Assembly (NCBI GenBank): GCA_963765135.1
Contig: CAVXUX010000008.1
Location: 248,001 to 312,000 of the forward strand
DNA length: 64,000 nucleotides
Direction: 5' to 3'
Source of the DNA: JACVRW01 sp963765135
GTDB lineage: Bacteria > Actinomycetota > Thermoleophilia > Solirubrobacterales > Thermoleophilaceae
The position numbers were made by a program, and so were the translations under genes. Positions within the stretch are counted from its first letter, which is position 1. Each line of letters begins with the position of its first letter. This document shows positions 9,446 to 19,305 of the stretch, piece by piece. The notes beneath the pieces are model-generated. The model saw only the letters and a list, made by a program, of their open reading frames with translations, was not told where the DNA came from and did no database searches.

Positions 9446-10099
9446 CTAGTGCTCGCCCGCGGCTTGCACGAGCAGGGCGATTTGGACGCGGTTGTCGACC
9501 TCGAGCTTGTCGAGGAGTCGGGAGACATGGCCCTTGACCGTCGCGACGGAGAGGTGCAGCGTCGCGGCGATCTCGGCGTTGCCGTGGCCGAGGCCGATGG
9601 CGAGCGCGACGTCGCGCTCGCGCGGGCTGAGCGTCGCCAGTCGGTCGCGGGCATGCTCGGTGCGGGCGCCGGCGTCCGAGTCGCCGGCCACCAACGAGAT
9701 GAGCCGGCGGGTCACCGTGGGGGAGAGCATGCCGTCGCCCGCGTGGACGAGCTCGATTGCGCGGACGATCTCCGCCGGCGCGGTGTCCTTGAGCAGGAAG
9801 CCGGCGGCGCCGGCCTGCAGCGCGCGCAGGACGAGTTCGTCGGCGTCGAAGGTCGTGAGCACGAGGACGGCGGGCGGGTCGGGCTGCGCTGCGAGCAGAC
9901 GGGTGGCCGCGATCCCGTCGAGGTGTGGCATGCGGATGTCCATAAGGACGACGTCGGGCCGGTGGAGGTCGACCGCGCCGAGGACCTCGCGGCCGTCGGC
10001 GGCCTCGGCCACCACTTCGAGGCTTGCTGCGCCGGCGAGCATCATCCGCAGGCCGGAGCGCACGAGCGCGTCATCGTCGACGAGCAGGACGCGGATCAT
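9446..10099 (-). CDS. NarL/FixJ-type response regulator
   Basis: 217 residues. Receiver domain (residues about 1-120): acidic pocket DDD near residue 8-10, phospho-acceptor Asp in VVLMDIRMPHLDG near residue 54, Thr in LTTFD and Lys in FLLKDTAP. The C-terminal LuxR-type HTH (about 150-210) carries LSPRERDVALAIGLGHGNAEIAATLHLSVATVKGHVSRLLDKL. It starts at ATG 10099 with a 4-bp ATGA overlap with the upstream sensor kinase gene, so the pair is translationally coupled. The likely target is the divergent ABC exporter at 11429-13150. Confidence 0.92.
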   Translation of the reverse strand: MIRVLLVDDDALVRSGLRMMLAGAASLEVVAEAADGREVLGAVDLHRPDVVLMDIRMPHLDGIAATRLLAAQPDPPAVLVLTTFDADELVLRALQAGAAGFLLKDTAPAEIVRAIELVHAGDGMLSPTVTRRLISLVAGDSDAGARTEHARDRLATLSPRERDVALAIGLGHGNAEIAATLHLSVATVKGHVSRLLDKLEVDNRVQIALLVQAAGEH

Positions 10100-11293
10100 C
10101 GCGGCAGGCGGGCGCGCACGACGAACGCGCCGTCGGCGTCGACGCCGTGCTCGAGCTCGCCGCCGGCGAGCGCGACGCGCTCGGTGAGCCCGATCAGGCC
10201 GGTCCCCGCCCCGGGCAGCGGCGAGACCGCGGCGACGGCCACCGGCGCGAGGCTGCGGACCTCGACCTGCAGGTCGCCGTCGGGCGCGTGGACGGTTAGA
10301 GTCACGGCCGCTCCCGGCGCGTGCTTGCGTGCGTTGGTCAGGCCCTCCTGCACGATCCGGTAGGCGGTTCGGCCGACGGCGGCGGGCGGCGCTGCGTCGC
10401 CCAGTTCGATCCGTGCGGTGATCCGCATCCCGGCCGCCCGCGACTCATCGACGAGGGCGGCGACGTCGGCGAGCGTCGGCTGGGGCGGTTGCGGTCAGGC
10501 TCTCGCCGCCGTCCTCGCGCAGGACGCCGATCACGCCGCGCAGCTCCTCGAGCGCCGTCCTCGCGCTCTCGCGGATCACGCCGGCCGCCTCGGCGACCTC
10601 CTCGGCCGGGGCGTCGGGGCGGAATTCGAGCGCGCCGGCGTGGACGGAGAGCAGCGAGAGGCGGTGGGCGAGCACGTCGTGCATCTCGCGCGCGATCCGC
10701 CGCCGTTCGGCCGCGCGGGCCTCGTCCGCGGCGCGGTCGGCCTGCTCGCGCAGCGATCGCACGAGCTCTCGCCGCGCGCGTACGAAGAGTCCCCAGCCGA
10801 GGACGACGCCCGTCACCAGCAGGCAGGCCCCTGCGTTGACCCAGTAGCTACCGTCGGCGGGGTAGAGCAGCGGGCTCGCGAAGGCCCAGGCGATCAGGAG
10901 CCCGGCGATGACGGCCAGATCACGGCCACGAGCCCGGATCGCTGCGTTGAAGGTGGCGGCGAGGTTCGCGCCGGAGGCCGTGAGGATCACGAGCGAGACC
11001 GCCCCGATGCCGATCCCGACGGCGGCTGGATGGGTGCGCCGCCAGCGCAGCGAGACGAGCGCCGCGATCCCGACCACGACGTCCACGACGCGCAGCCAGG
11101 GCGGGTGCATCTCCCAAGTGCCCGCGAGGGTGGCGGCGCTGATCGCGAACGCAACCAGGTAGATCGTCGCGTCGACGACGCGGTCGCGGCGGCCACGCTC
11201 CTCGTCGGGGGCGTCGATCACGACGCCGGGCAGTGCGGAGCGCAACCAGCCGGACAGCCCATGGGTGAAGCGTGCTGTCGCCTGGCGTGCCAT
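10096..11293 (-). CDS. NarL-partner sensor histidine kinase (HisKA_3 type)
   Basis: Four to five N-terminal membrane spans (about residues 30-150), then a coiled linker, the dimerisation/phospho-acceptor segment ERRRIAREMHDVLAHRLSLLSVHAG (His in MHDVLAH) and a C-terminal HATPase with N-box AYRIVQEGLTNARKHAPG and G-box GTGLIGLTERVAL. The gene is split by one apparent extra base near 10485, between CLREDGGESLTA and the PQPTLADVAALVDE segment that reads on in the next frame; repaired it is about 398 residues. The start at ATG 11293 places the first hydrophobic span correctly. Cognate regulator overlaps its stop. Likely senses envelope or drug stress, as DesK/LiaS-like kinases beside ABC exporters do. 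Confidence 0.85.
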
Positions 11294-11428
11294 CGCTCGA
11301 GGACGAAGGCTAGGCGAGCGCCGCGGCCGCGACCCCCTACCAAAGTCGTTGTCTGCCACCGCCGCAGGGCTCGGCGAGCGTAGCCCGCGGACCGTGGCGG
11401 AAACCCGGCCGGCCGCGAGTCTGCCGGC

Positions 11429-12364
<936 letters not shown>

Positions 12365-12368
<4 letters not shown>

Positions 12369-13150
12369 GCACCACCACCCTCGCCGCACCAATCCCCGTG
12401 AACACCTCCGGCGTCCACGCACGCCCCCGCCTCAGCCGCCTCGTCGCCGTCGAGCTGCGCAAGATGGTCGACACCCGCGCCGGCTTCTGGCTCCAGGTCG
12501 CCATGGTGGCGCTCACCGTGGTCGTCGTAGTCGTCCGCCTGCTCGTCGGCGATGCGGCGGACCACACGTTCCAGCACGTCCTCGACGCCGGGCTTCAGCC
12601 GGCGGCCGTCCTGCTGCCAGTCCTCGGCATCCTGCTCGTCACCTCCGAGTGGTCCCAACGCACCGGGATGATCACCTTCGCGCTCGTCCCGGCGCGCTCG
12701 CGCGTCCTCGGCGCCAAGCTGATCGCGAGCCTCCTGCTCGCCGTCGCGATGCTGACGATCTCCGTCGCCGTCGTCGCCGCCGGGGTGCTCGTCTCGTCGC
12801 CCGGCGTCGAAGGGACCTGGTCAGACACCGCGCCGCTGATCGGCCAGTCGGCCGTCAACCTAACGGCCGGGATGGTCGTTGGCGTCGCGCTCGGCGCGAT
12901 CCTGCTCGCCTCGGCGCCCGCCATCGTCCTCCTCTTCGCGCTGCCGACGGCGTGGATGGCGGTCGTCTCGCTGCCCGTGTTCTCCGGCGTCGCCCCGTGG
13001 GTGGACTACGCGCGCGCACTCGGCGAGATGACCCCGGACGTCATAAGCGCCACCCAATGGGCACACGTGGGCACGGCGCTCGCACTCTGGATGCTGCTTC
13101 CGCTCCTGATCGGCACCTGGCGGATAACCCGGCGCGAGGTGTCGGTGTAG
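12365..13150 (+). CDS. ABC-2 type permease subunit
   Basis: 261 residues with six predicted spans (for example VAMVALTVVVVVVRLLVG, PAAVLLPVLGILLVT, LLLAVAMLTISVAVVAAGV, AILLASAPAIVLLFALP, ALALWMLLPLLIGTW) and a short N-terminal cytoplasmic amphipathic segment LSRLVAVELRKMVDTRAGFW that is characteristic of ABC-2 permeases contacting their ATPase. Start ATG 12365 overlaps the ATPase stop. With the ATPase it should form an efflux or immunity pump controlled by the neighbouring two-component system. It ends before a hairpin at 13191. Confidence 0.85.
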
Positions 13151-13190
13151 AGGCTCTGCGGCTGCTGTGGCGTCTCAGGAGTTGTCGACA

Positions 13191-13236
13191 AGGAGCGCGC
13201 CCTCTTGCCATGCATGCATGCGAAGGGCGCGCTCCT
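13191..13236 (+). terminator. 13-bp perfect inverted repeat after the ABC operon
   Basis: AGGAGCGCGCCCT (13191-13203) and AGGGCGCGCTCCT (13224-13236) pair perfectly over 13 bp around a 20-nt loop that itself contains the self-complementary ATGCATGCAT. It starts 41 bp after the permease stop. There is no T-tract, so it is a hairpin of the type found after actinobacterial operons rather than a classical intrinsic terminator. Confidence 0.6.
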
Positions 13237-13395
13237 CTATCGCGGCCTGAAAAGATGACCCGTCCGTGAAGGTTTGGACGACCAAGCGGAGCTAGATCAT
13301 CGGCTTCCGCCTTGGACGACGACCGAAACCCGCGCGCCATTGCCACCAGAGTGTTGGATCCCCATGAAAGGAGCATTCAGCCGACGGCCGGGCGC

Positions 13396-13460
13396 GACTG
13401 TCGCTATGCGCGAGGAGCGACAGCGTGTCGGTGGTGGGCTCCGCTTTCGCTTTCCACACC
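13396..13460. repeat. Dispersed repeat, left-module copy
   Basis: ATGCGCGAGGAGCGACAG (13406-13423), then CGTGTCGGTGGTGGGCTCC and CGCTTTCGCTTTCCA. The same ~50 bp recurs at 15243-15293 with only a few differences, which shows that the repeat unit extends about 50 bp left of the CACTT end seen in shorter copies. The right half is missing here. Confidence 0.6.
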
Positions 13461-13482
13461 GGGCTGAGCGCCCGAGGAGCGG

Positions 13483-13665
13483 CTAGCGTCGCTGGCGGCG
13501 GCGACGGCCCTTCCCGCCCTCGTCGCCCCCGCTCAGAAAGCCGGCCATGAAGGCCGCGACCTGCCCAGTGATTCCGTCGCCTTGCCTGCCGCCGCGGTCC
13601 AGCAGGTGGGTGACCTGGTCGAGCGGCCCCGCTGTGCCGCTGCGCTTTCGCGTCTTCCTTGCCAT
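13483..13665 (-). CDS. Possible small basic protein
   Basis: A 60-residue frame with a strongly basic start (MARKTRKRSG) and end (GKGRRRRQRR) around a central amphipathic, hydrophobic-moment segment (QVAAFMAGFLSGG). No ribosome site is convincing. The polarity pattern is not that expected of a random GC-rich shadow, but I have no family for it. It lies between two repeat copies. Confidence 0.3.
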   Translation of the reverse strand: MARKTRKRSGTAGPLDQVTHLLDRGGRQGDGITGQVAAFMAGFLSGGDEGGKGRRRRQRR

Positions 13666-13783
13666 GCCCCAGGACTACCCAAAGGCCTCGACTGCAATCG
13701 GAAGGTATGACGACGACAAAACGGGCGCCGGCTCCGGGCGGCCTGGCGGGCGAGCCGGGCCGGCAAGCGGGAGCCGGCCTGGG

Positions 13784-13863
13784 CACTTCCGCTTGTCGTC
13801 CAAAGCAGCAGCCGGCCCGTCGCCGGGCTCGGTGTCGCTGTCACGCGATTGCGAAAGCGAGGC
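13784..13863. repeat. Dispersed repeat, internally deleted copy
   Basis: Left end CACTTCCGCTT (13784-13794) joins directly to GTCGTCCAAAGCAGCAGCC, followed by the GGCCCGTCGCCGGGCTCGGT block and the right end TCACGCGATTGCGAAAGCGA. Compared with 19180-19305 the CCATGC...CTGCTT segment is missing. Confidence 0.65.
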
Positions 13864-14151
13864 GTTTCGCGCGCCCTCCCGTCGGCGCCTTACGCCCTGC
13901 CTACCTCGTGCGTATGCATCGCCTCCGGTCGCGCGACCCGCGCGGGGCTTCTGCTGGTCGTCCGGTGCGGGTGCCTGTTCCGCCGACACGCCCGCATCCG
14001 TCCGGTACCAGGAACGTGGGTGTTCCTTCAGGGACCCGGACCGGAGCGGGCGGGGCCGCGGCATGCCCGGACGTTCAGTCCACGGATGAGACCCCGTCCT
14101 GCACGAGTGCACAGGTGCAGAGCCACAGCCGCCGCCCAGCCGCCGAGTCGG

Positions 14152-14977
14152 TCAGGACTGCAGGAAGGCCAGCAGGTCAGCGTTGATCGTGTCGGCCTCG
14201 GTGGTCGGCATGCCGTGCGGGAATCCTTTGTACGTCTTCAGCGTCCCGTTTTGCAGGAGCTCGCGCGGACAGCGGTCCGGAGTCGGCGTAGGGAACGATC
14301 TGGTCGTCGTCGCCGTGCATCACCAGGACCGGCACCGTGATCTTCTTGAGGTCCTCGGTGAAATCGGTCTGGGAGAAGGCGACGATGCCGTCGTAGTGTG
14401 CCTTCGCCCCGCCCATCATTCCCTGGCGCCACCAGTTCTCGATGATCGCTTCCGAGGGTTCCACGCCGGGCCGGTTAAAGCCGTAGAAGGGGCCCGACGG
14501 CAGGGCCCGGTAGAACTCGGACCGGTTGGCGGCCAGCTGGGCCTGGAGGTCGTCGAACACGCTCTTCGGCAGGCCGCCAGGGTTGGCGTCGGTCTGCACC
14601 ATGAGCGGCGGCACCGCACTGATCAATACCGCTTTCGCCACGCGGCTCTCACCGTGTCGGGCGATGTAGTGCACGACTTCGCCGCCACCGGTGGAGTGTC
14701 CGACGTGGACGGCGTCCTGGAGATCGAGATGGGCAGTCAGCGCAGCCAGGTCGTCGGCGTAGTGGTCCATGTCGTGACCGTCGCTGGTCTGCGTGGAGCG
14801 TCCGTGCCCACGCCGGTCATGGGCGATGACGCGGTAGCCCTGCTGTAGGAAGAACAGCATTTGGGTGTCCCAGTCGTCGGCCGAAAGCGGCCAGCCATGG
14901 CTGAAAACGATCGGTTGGCCCGAGCCCCAGTCCTTATAGAAGATCTCCGTGCCGTCGGTCGTGGTGATCGTGGACAT
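14152..14977 (-). CDS. Alpha/beta hydrolase, non-heme chloroperoxidase/esterase type
   Basis: About 274 residues from ATG 14977, preceded by AAAGGGA. Typical perhydrolase features: IFYKDWGSGQPIVFSHGWPL (oxyanion hole HGWP), nucleophile elbow AVHVGHSTGGGEVVHYI with catalytic Ser, Asp in VLVMHGDDDQIVPY, and the His in the C-terminal KTYKGFPHGMPTTEADTI segment. That last segment is in another frame because of one apparent extra base near 14263; repaired, the stop is at 14152-14154. These enzymes hydrolyse esters and can form peracids with H2O2, the basis of 'chloroperoxidase' annotations. Monocistronic. Confidence 0.85.
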
Positions 14978-15228
14978 GCGCCACCGTCCCTTTCGCCGCT
15001 TGGTGCTGTGCAACCGAGGATGGGCCGCGCCCGGCAACTTGGCGAGGCGCGAAACAGACCAGTCGATCGGCGTCTCGTATCACTCGAGCGCGCTTCCCCT
15101 TCTGTGGAGTAGCGGGCGTCTCGGTCCACGCGCACGAGACGACCGCTCCGGACGAGCACCCAGGAGCGCAACCCTTCTCAACGGAGTGGATGTCGTGAAT
15201 AGGTACGACGAGAGGACGGAGCTCGATG
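14978..15228. other. Spacer before repeat copy
   Basis: About 250 bp, part of the 580-bp gap between the hydrolase and the TetR gene. No reading frame or hairpin stands out; the remaining part of the gap holds the repeat at 15229 and a tRNA 3' fragment at 15451. Confidence 0.4.
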
Positions 15229-15380
15229 GCGGCGCTATCGCAATGCGCGAGGAGCGACAGTCGTGTCGGTGGTGGGCTCCACTTTCGCGTTCCATGCAAA
15301 GCGCGAGTGCTGCTTCTCGTCCTGAGCAGCAGCCGGCCCGTCGACGGACTCGGTGTTGCTGTCACGCGGAAGCAGAAGTG
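15229..15380. repeat. Dispersed structured repeat, long copy
   Basis: Left module ATGCGCGAGGAGCGACAG (15243-15260) leads to the inner element 15280-15380, bounded by CACTTTCGCGTTCC and GGAAGCAGAAGTG, which are imperfect inverted repeats. Between them are TTCCATGCAAAGCGCGAGTG, the hairpin TGCTGCT-TCTCGTCCTG-AGCAGCA (7 bp perfect) and the GCCGGCCCGTCGACGGACTC block. Confidence 0.7.
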
Positions 15381-15450
15381 CCGTTTGCACGGAAAGCGCC
15401 AGCCGCCGCGCGGTCTCCTGAGCCGGCCCGGCCTGGCCAGGGTCCCATTC

Positions 15451-15480
15451 GAGGGCTGGTTCAAATCCAGTCGCCCCGAC
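15451..15480 (+). other. Orphan tRNA 3'-end fragment (possible attachment-site remnant)
   Basis: GGCTGGTTCAAATCCAGTC followed by GCCCCGAC looks like a tRNA T-arm (GGTTCAAATCC) plus the 3' acceptor strand, most like a tRNA-Pro (acceptor CGGGGCG expected at the 5' side). No matching 5' acceptor, D-arm or anticodon arm lies within 90 bp upstream, so it is not a gene. Such 3' halves are left when an element integrates into or excises from a tRNA gene. Confidence 0.45.
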
Positions 15481-15557
15481 TAGTTGAGGAAATCCGGCAC
15501 GTCGCGACGGATGCCCGATCGGGAGTGCCGTCCCCGCTGGACCCGCGGCTTCGCGCG

Positions 15558-16139
15558 CTACCGAGTGAAGTCGCCCAGCAGCTTCATTGCCGTCTCCACA
15601 CCCCGAGCGAGGAGCTGATCGGACAGGTCGCGGTCCGTGAGCGCCCTGGCGAGCTGCAGGGTGCCGAGCATGAATCCGAACAGTGCGAGCGCGTCGGCTC
15701 GCGCAGCCTCGACGTCGGTCGGGTCGAGGCGCGATGCGATGTCGTTCATGGTGGCCGCCAGCTCATCGGTGAAGACCCGCTTGGTCGCGGCGGGACGGCG
15801 GACGATCTCGTCGATCAGCGCTGCCGACGGGCAGCCGTCGGCGCTCTGATCGCGATGCTCCGGAGACAGATAGGAGCGGATGAACGCCTCGAGGCCAGCA
15901 CGGTCCGAGGACTGGGCGTCAAAGCTCTGGCGCTGTGCGCGTAGCTGGTCGGCGAGGACGTTGGCGACGAGGTCCTCCTTCGACCTGAAGTGGCCGTAGA
16001 AGGCGCCGTTGGTCAAGCCGGCATCGGACATCACGGTCGCCACGCCGGCGCCGTCGATTCCGTCCTGCTTGAAGCGTCGCCCGGCCGCTTCGACGATTCG
16101 CTGCCGCGTCGCCTGTTTGTGGTCCTTGCCGTAGCGCAT
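15558..16139 (-). CDS. TetR/AcrR-family repressor
   Basis: 193 residues from ATG 16139, chosen because GGAGG lies at ideal distance (an upstream in-frame start would add 16 residues without a site). N-terminal HTH: ATRQRIVEAAGRRFKQDGIDGAGVATVMSDAGLTNGAFYGHFRSKEDLVANVL. The C-terminal ligand domain resembles the AcrR-like group with a CPSAAL cysteine near residue 105. It is divergent from the SDR gene; a perfect palindrome between them is the likely operator, so it should repress itself and the SDR-hydrolase-reductase cluster until an inducer binds. Confidence 0.9.
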   Translation of the reverse strand: MRYGKDHKQATRQRIVEAAGRRFKQDGIDGAGVATVMSDAGLTNGAFYGHFRSKEDLVANVLADQLRAQRQSFDAQSSDRAGLEAFIRSYLSPEHRDQSADGCPSAALIDEIVRRPAATKRVFTDELAATMNDIASRLDPTDVEAARADALALFGFMLGTLQLARALTDRDLSDQLLARGVETAMKLLGDFTR

Positions 16140-16213
16140 GCCGAACCTCCTACGGGATCGTTCTCGGGCTTGTGTGTCCTTCGTCACGCCATAACATGAT
16201 GATCGTACTATAG

Positions 16214-16229
16214 CCTTACGATCGTAAGG
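16214..16229. promoter_or_regulatory. TetR operator, perfect 16-bp palindrome
   Basis: CCTTACGATCGTAAGG is perfectly self-complementary and lies between the divergent TetR (start 16139) and SDR (start 16253) genes. A related half site GATGATCGTAC lies just to its left (16198-16208). TACTAT at 16206-16211 could be a -10 for the SDR gene, which the repressor would cover. Confidence 0.7.
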
Positions 16230-16252
16230 TAATGGCGAGCGAAGGAGTGATC

Positions 16253-17185
16253 ATGGCGGTCGAGACAGAACGGGTGGCGCTGGTGACGGGAGCATCGTCG
16301 GGAATCGGTGAGGCGGCCGCGCAGGCGCTGCTGGCCGCGGGGTTCACCGTGTACGGGACGAGCCGCCGGGCGATCGCGGGGGAGGAGCGGGACGGGGTCG
16401 TGTTCCTGCCGCTCGACGTAACCGACGACCAGTCGGCGGCCGGCGCGGTGCGCGAGGTGCTCGGCCGATCCGGCCGCATCGACCTGCTGGTCAACAACGC
16501 GGGCGTCGGCGTCGCAGGCGCGGCGGAGGAGAGCTCGATCGAGCAGGCGCGGGCTCTGTTCGACACCAATCTCTTCGGTGCGATGCGCATGAGCCGCGCC
16601 GTGTTGCCGCAGATGCGAGAGCAGGGCAGCGGCCGAGTCATCAACCTCAGCTCGGTCCTGGGCTTGGTCCCGGCGCCGTTCGGGGCGCTGTATGCGGCGA
16701 GCAAGCACGCGATCGAGGGGTACTCCGAGTCGCTGGATCACGAGGTGCGCGAGTACGGAGTCCGAGTCCTATTGGTCGAGCCGGCCTACACCAGGACCTC
16801 GTTCGACGCGAACTCCATCCCCGCCGATCAACCGCTTCCCGTCTACGCGCGACGCCGTCAGGTGTTCGACGGACTGATCGCAGAAGCGATCAAGGGCGGC
16901 GACGAACCGTCGGTCGTGGGCGACGTCATCGTCGCCGCGGCCACCGACCCGCGCCCGAAGCTGCGCTACCCGGCCGGCCCACTCGCGCGCCGTGTGAGCA
17001 AACTGCGCCGCTTCGCGCCCTCGACTTTGTTCGACAAGCAGATCCGCAAGATCAACCACCTCAACGGTCGAGCAAGCTCCCCCGTCCCCTCGCCCGAGCG
17101 GAAGGCATCAAACGGGCGGCCGTCGGCGCCACGAGCGCCACAGGCGGGGTCCCACCCGCAGGGCGGCCGGTCGGGAGGACGGTGA
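16253..17185 (+). CDS. Short-chain dehydrogenase/reductase
   Basis: 310 residues from ATG 16253 (GAAGGAG at the right spacing; ATG 16232 is a less likely alternative inside the operator region). Classical SDR motifs: cofactor loop VTGASSGIGEAAAQALL (TGxxxGIG), adenine-pocket LDVTDD, NNAGVGVAG, catalytic Ser in INLSSVLG and YAASKHAIEG (YxxxK). Absence of an acidic residue after strand 2 and the following SRR suggests NADP preference. The C-terminal 40 residues are Pro/Ser/Gly-rich and probably disordered. It is first in a cluster with an alpha/beta hydrolase and a quinone reductase, controlled by the divergent TetR. Confidence 0.88.
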   Translation: MAVETERVALVTGASSGIGEAAAQALLAAGFTVYGTSRRAIAGEERDGVVFLPLDVTDDQSAAGAVREVLGRSGRIDLLVNNAGVGVAGAAEESSIEQARALFDTNLFGAMRMSRAVLPQMREQGSGRVINLSSVLGLVPAPFGALYAASKHAIEGYSESLDHEVREYGVRVLLVEPAYTRTSFDANSIPADQPLPVYARRRQVFDGLIAEAIKGGDEPSVVGDVIVAAATDPRPKLRYPAGPLARRVSKLRRFAPSTLFDKQIRKINHLNGRASSPVPSPERKASNGRPSAPRAPQAGSHPQGGRSGGR

Positions 17186-17187
17186 GC

Positions 17188-18026
17188 ATGAGCACTACAC
17201 ACGAGCACGCGCCGACCGAGATCATCGACGTCGGCGGTGTGGAGTTCGCCTACCGTCGAGCTCGGCCCGCGCACGGGCGTGCCGCTCGTCTTCCTGCACC
17301 ACTTCACCGCCGTCCTGGACGACTGGGACCCGCGGGTCATCGACGGCATCGCCGCCAAGCGACACGTGATCGCGTTCGACAACCGCGGCATCGGCGCGTC
17401 GGGCGGATCGGTGCCGCACACCATCGACGAGATGGCCGCCGACGCCGTCGCCTTCATCCGCGCCCTCGGCTACGACCAGGTCGACCTCCTCGGCTTCTCG
17501 CTCGGCGGCGGCGTCGCGCAGGTGATCACCCTCGAGCACCCCGAGCTCGTCCGCAGGGTCATCCTTGCCGGCACGGGTCCCGCCGGCGGTGGCGGCATCG
17601 AGAAGATCAACAGGATCGCGGCCACCGCGTACATCAAGGCCGCGCTCACCTTGCGCGATCCGCGGCACTTCCTGTTCTTCAACAGGAACCCGGACGGCAA
17701 GCGCGCCGCGACCGACTACATGGCCCGGCTGAAGGAGCGCACCGAGGACCGCGACAAGCGCATCTCATTGCAGGCCAGGCGTGCACAGCTCAAGGCGATT
17801 CGCGCGGCCGGCCTGCAGGCGCCCCACGACCTCGGGAAGATCACGCCAGCCGGTCTTCGTGGCCAACGGCGATAACGACGTCATGGTCGCCAGCAGCCAC
17901 TCGGCCGACCTGGCAAGGCGCATCCCGAACGCGAAGCTCACCATCTACCCGGACTCCGGGCACGGCGGGGTCTTCCAGTACCACCGGGAGTTCGTCCCCG
18001 CGGTCCTCGAGTTCCTCGAGAGCTGA
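17188..18026 (+). CDS. Alpha/beta hydrolase in the TetR-controlled cluster
   Basis: About 279 residues. ATG 17188 follows GGGAGGAC; a GTG at 17182 overlapping the SDR stop is the alternative. Motifs: GVPLVFLHHFTAVLDDWDP (oxyanion region), elbow VDLLGFSLGGGVAQVI (catalytic Ser), VFVANGDNDVMVAS (Asp) and YPDSGHGGVFQYH (His). Two apparent single-base insertions split the frame, near 17257 (FAYR to ELGPRTG) and near 17853 (LGKIT to QPVFVANG). It probably hydrolyses an ester or lactone produced or used by the neighbouring oxidoreductases. Confidence 0.8.
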
Positions 18027-18085
18027 GTGACCATGCCTACGCCAACGACCAACAACACCGCCCTCGACACGCCGTTCGCCCTTCC

Positions 18086-19083
18086 ATGAAGGCTTACCTC
18101 GTCGAGAAGTACAAGAGCCCGATGAAGGCCGGCGAGGCTCGCGGAGCCGACGGTCGGCGACCGCGACGTGCTCGTCGACATCCACGCCGCCGGCGTCAAC
18201 ATGCTCGACGCGAAGATCCGCGACGGGGAGTTCAAGCTCTTCCTCCCGTACAAGGCGCCGTTCGTCCTCGGGCACGACCTCGCCGGCGTCGTGACTCGGG
18301 TCGGGTCCGCCGTGACGCGCTTCAGCCGTGGGTGACGAGGTCTACGGGCGGCCGCGCGACGGCCGCATCGGGACCTTCGCCCAGCGCATCGCCGTGCACG
18401 AGGACGATCTCGCGACCAAGCCGGCAAGCCTCTCCATGGCCGAGGCGGCCTCCGTGCCCCTCGTCGCCCTGACCGCCTGGCAGGCGCTCGTCGAGCGAGC
18501 GCACCTCCAGCCGGGCCAGAAAGTGCTCATCCACGCCGGCTCCGGCGGCGTCGGCACCTACGCGATCCAGCTGGCCAAGCACCTCGGGGCGACCGTGGCC
18601 ACCACGACGGGCACCAGCAACGTCGAATGGGTCCGCGACCTCGGTGCCGACATCGTCATCGACTACCGAACGCAGGACTTCGAGACGGTCGTGCACGACT
18701 ACGACGTAGTCCTGGACTCCCAGGGCGGAGACACGCTCGCGAAGTCCCTGCGGATTCTCAAGCCAGGGGGCATCGCCATCGGCATCGCCGGCCCGCCGGA
18801 CCCGGATTTCGCCCGCCGGCAAGGACTGCGGTTTCCGCTGCGCCTGGTGATGGCCCTGCTCAGCTGGAAGACGCGCCGAGCGGCACGCCGCCAGGGCGTT
18901 CGGTACTCGTTCCTCTTCATGCGCGCCAGCGGTGCCCAGCTCGACGAGATCACCAAGCTCATCGACTCAGGAGGCCTCCGTCCCATCGTCGACAGGACGT
19001 ACCCCTTCGACGAGGCCCCGCAGGCCCTCGCTCACGTCGAAGGCGGCCGGACCAAGGGCAAGGTCGTCATCACGATGGTCTGA
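18086..19083 (+). CDS. Zinc-independent NADPH:quinone reductase/alcohol dehydrogenase (MDR family)
   Basis: About 332 residues. Starts MKAYLVEKYKSPMKAGE; catalytic-domain markers VLVDIHAAGVNMLDAKIRDG and FVLGHDLAGVVTRVGSAV, then the Rossmann domain with VLIHAGSGGVGTYAIQLAKHLGA and the C-terminal KGKVVITMV typical of quinone reductases. No zinc-binding Cys/His set is present. Two apparent extra bases interrupt it, near 18135 and near 18329. A slightly upstream ATG at 18033 (MPTPTTNNTALDTPFAL) could add an N-terminal extension if a further base is in error. Third gene of the TetR cluster; likely reduces quinones or enones with NADPH. Confidence 0.82.
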
Positions 19084-19121
19084 AGACGGCGCCCGGTTGG
19101 CCCCTCGGCCCGAGCCTCACC

Positions 19122-19305
19122 CCCCTGGGCTATCGCTGCTGCTTCGCGCGAAGAGCGGAAGCGTCGCCAGTTCCGGTGCCACTTCCGCTTTCCATGCAAC
19201 GCGAGAGTGAGCGCCGGGCCGCGTCGGAGCTACTGCTTGTCGTCCAAAGCAGGTAGTGGTGACCGCTGGCCGAGTTCGTGCTGCTCTCACGCGAAAGCGG
19301 TAGTG
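19122..19305. repeat. Dispersed structured repeat, fullest copy, in the 19084-19520 spacer
   Basis: The inner element 19180-19305 (126 bp) is bounded by CACTTCCGCTTTC and GAAAGCGGTAGTG, inverted repeats matching at 12 of 13 positions. Inside are a CCATGCAACGCGAGAGTG hairpin arm, the hairpin CTGCTT-GTCGTCCA-AAGCAG and a right end TCACGCGAAAGCGG in which CGC-GAAA-GCG forms a tetraloop stem. Upstream 19122-19179 is a diverged left module (GCTATCGCTGC, GCGCGAAGAGCGGAAG) like that at 15229. No transposase is encoded. The remaining 200 bp of the spacer before the ndh ribosome site holds nothing recognisable. Confidence 0.7.

Larger units (their letters stand above)
13237..14151. other. Spacer with repeat remnants
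   Basis: About 900 bp with only one weak small reading frame (13483-13665) and two repeat pieces (13396-13460 and 13784-13863). The 13866-14151 part shows nothing recognisable. Confidence 0.5.

Noticed and set aside
13237..14151. Additional protein genes in the spacer
   Set aside because: Candidate frames overlap each other on both strands, lack ribosome sites and resemble no family; only the 60-residue frame was kept, with low confidence.
15451..15480. Functional tRNA gene
   Set aside because: Only the T-arm and 3' acceptor strand exist; no 5' half can be built upstream.
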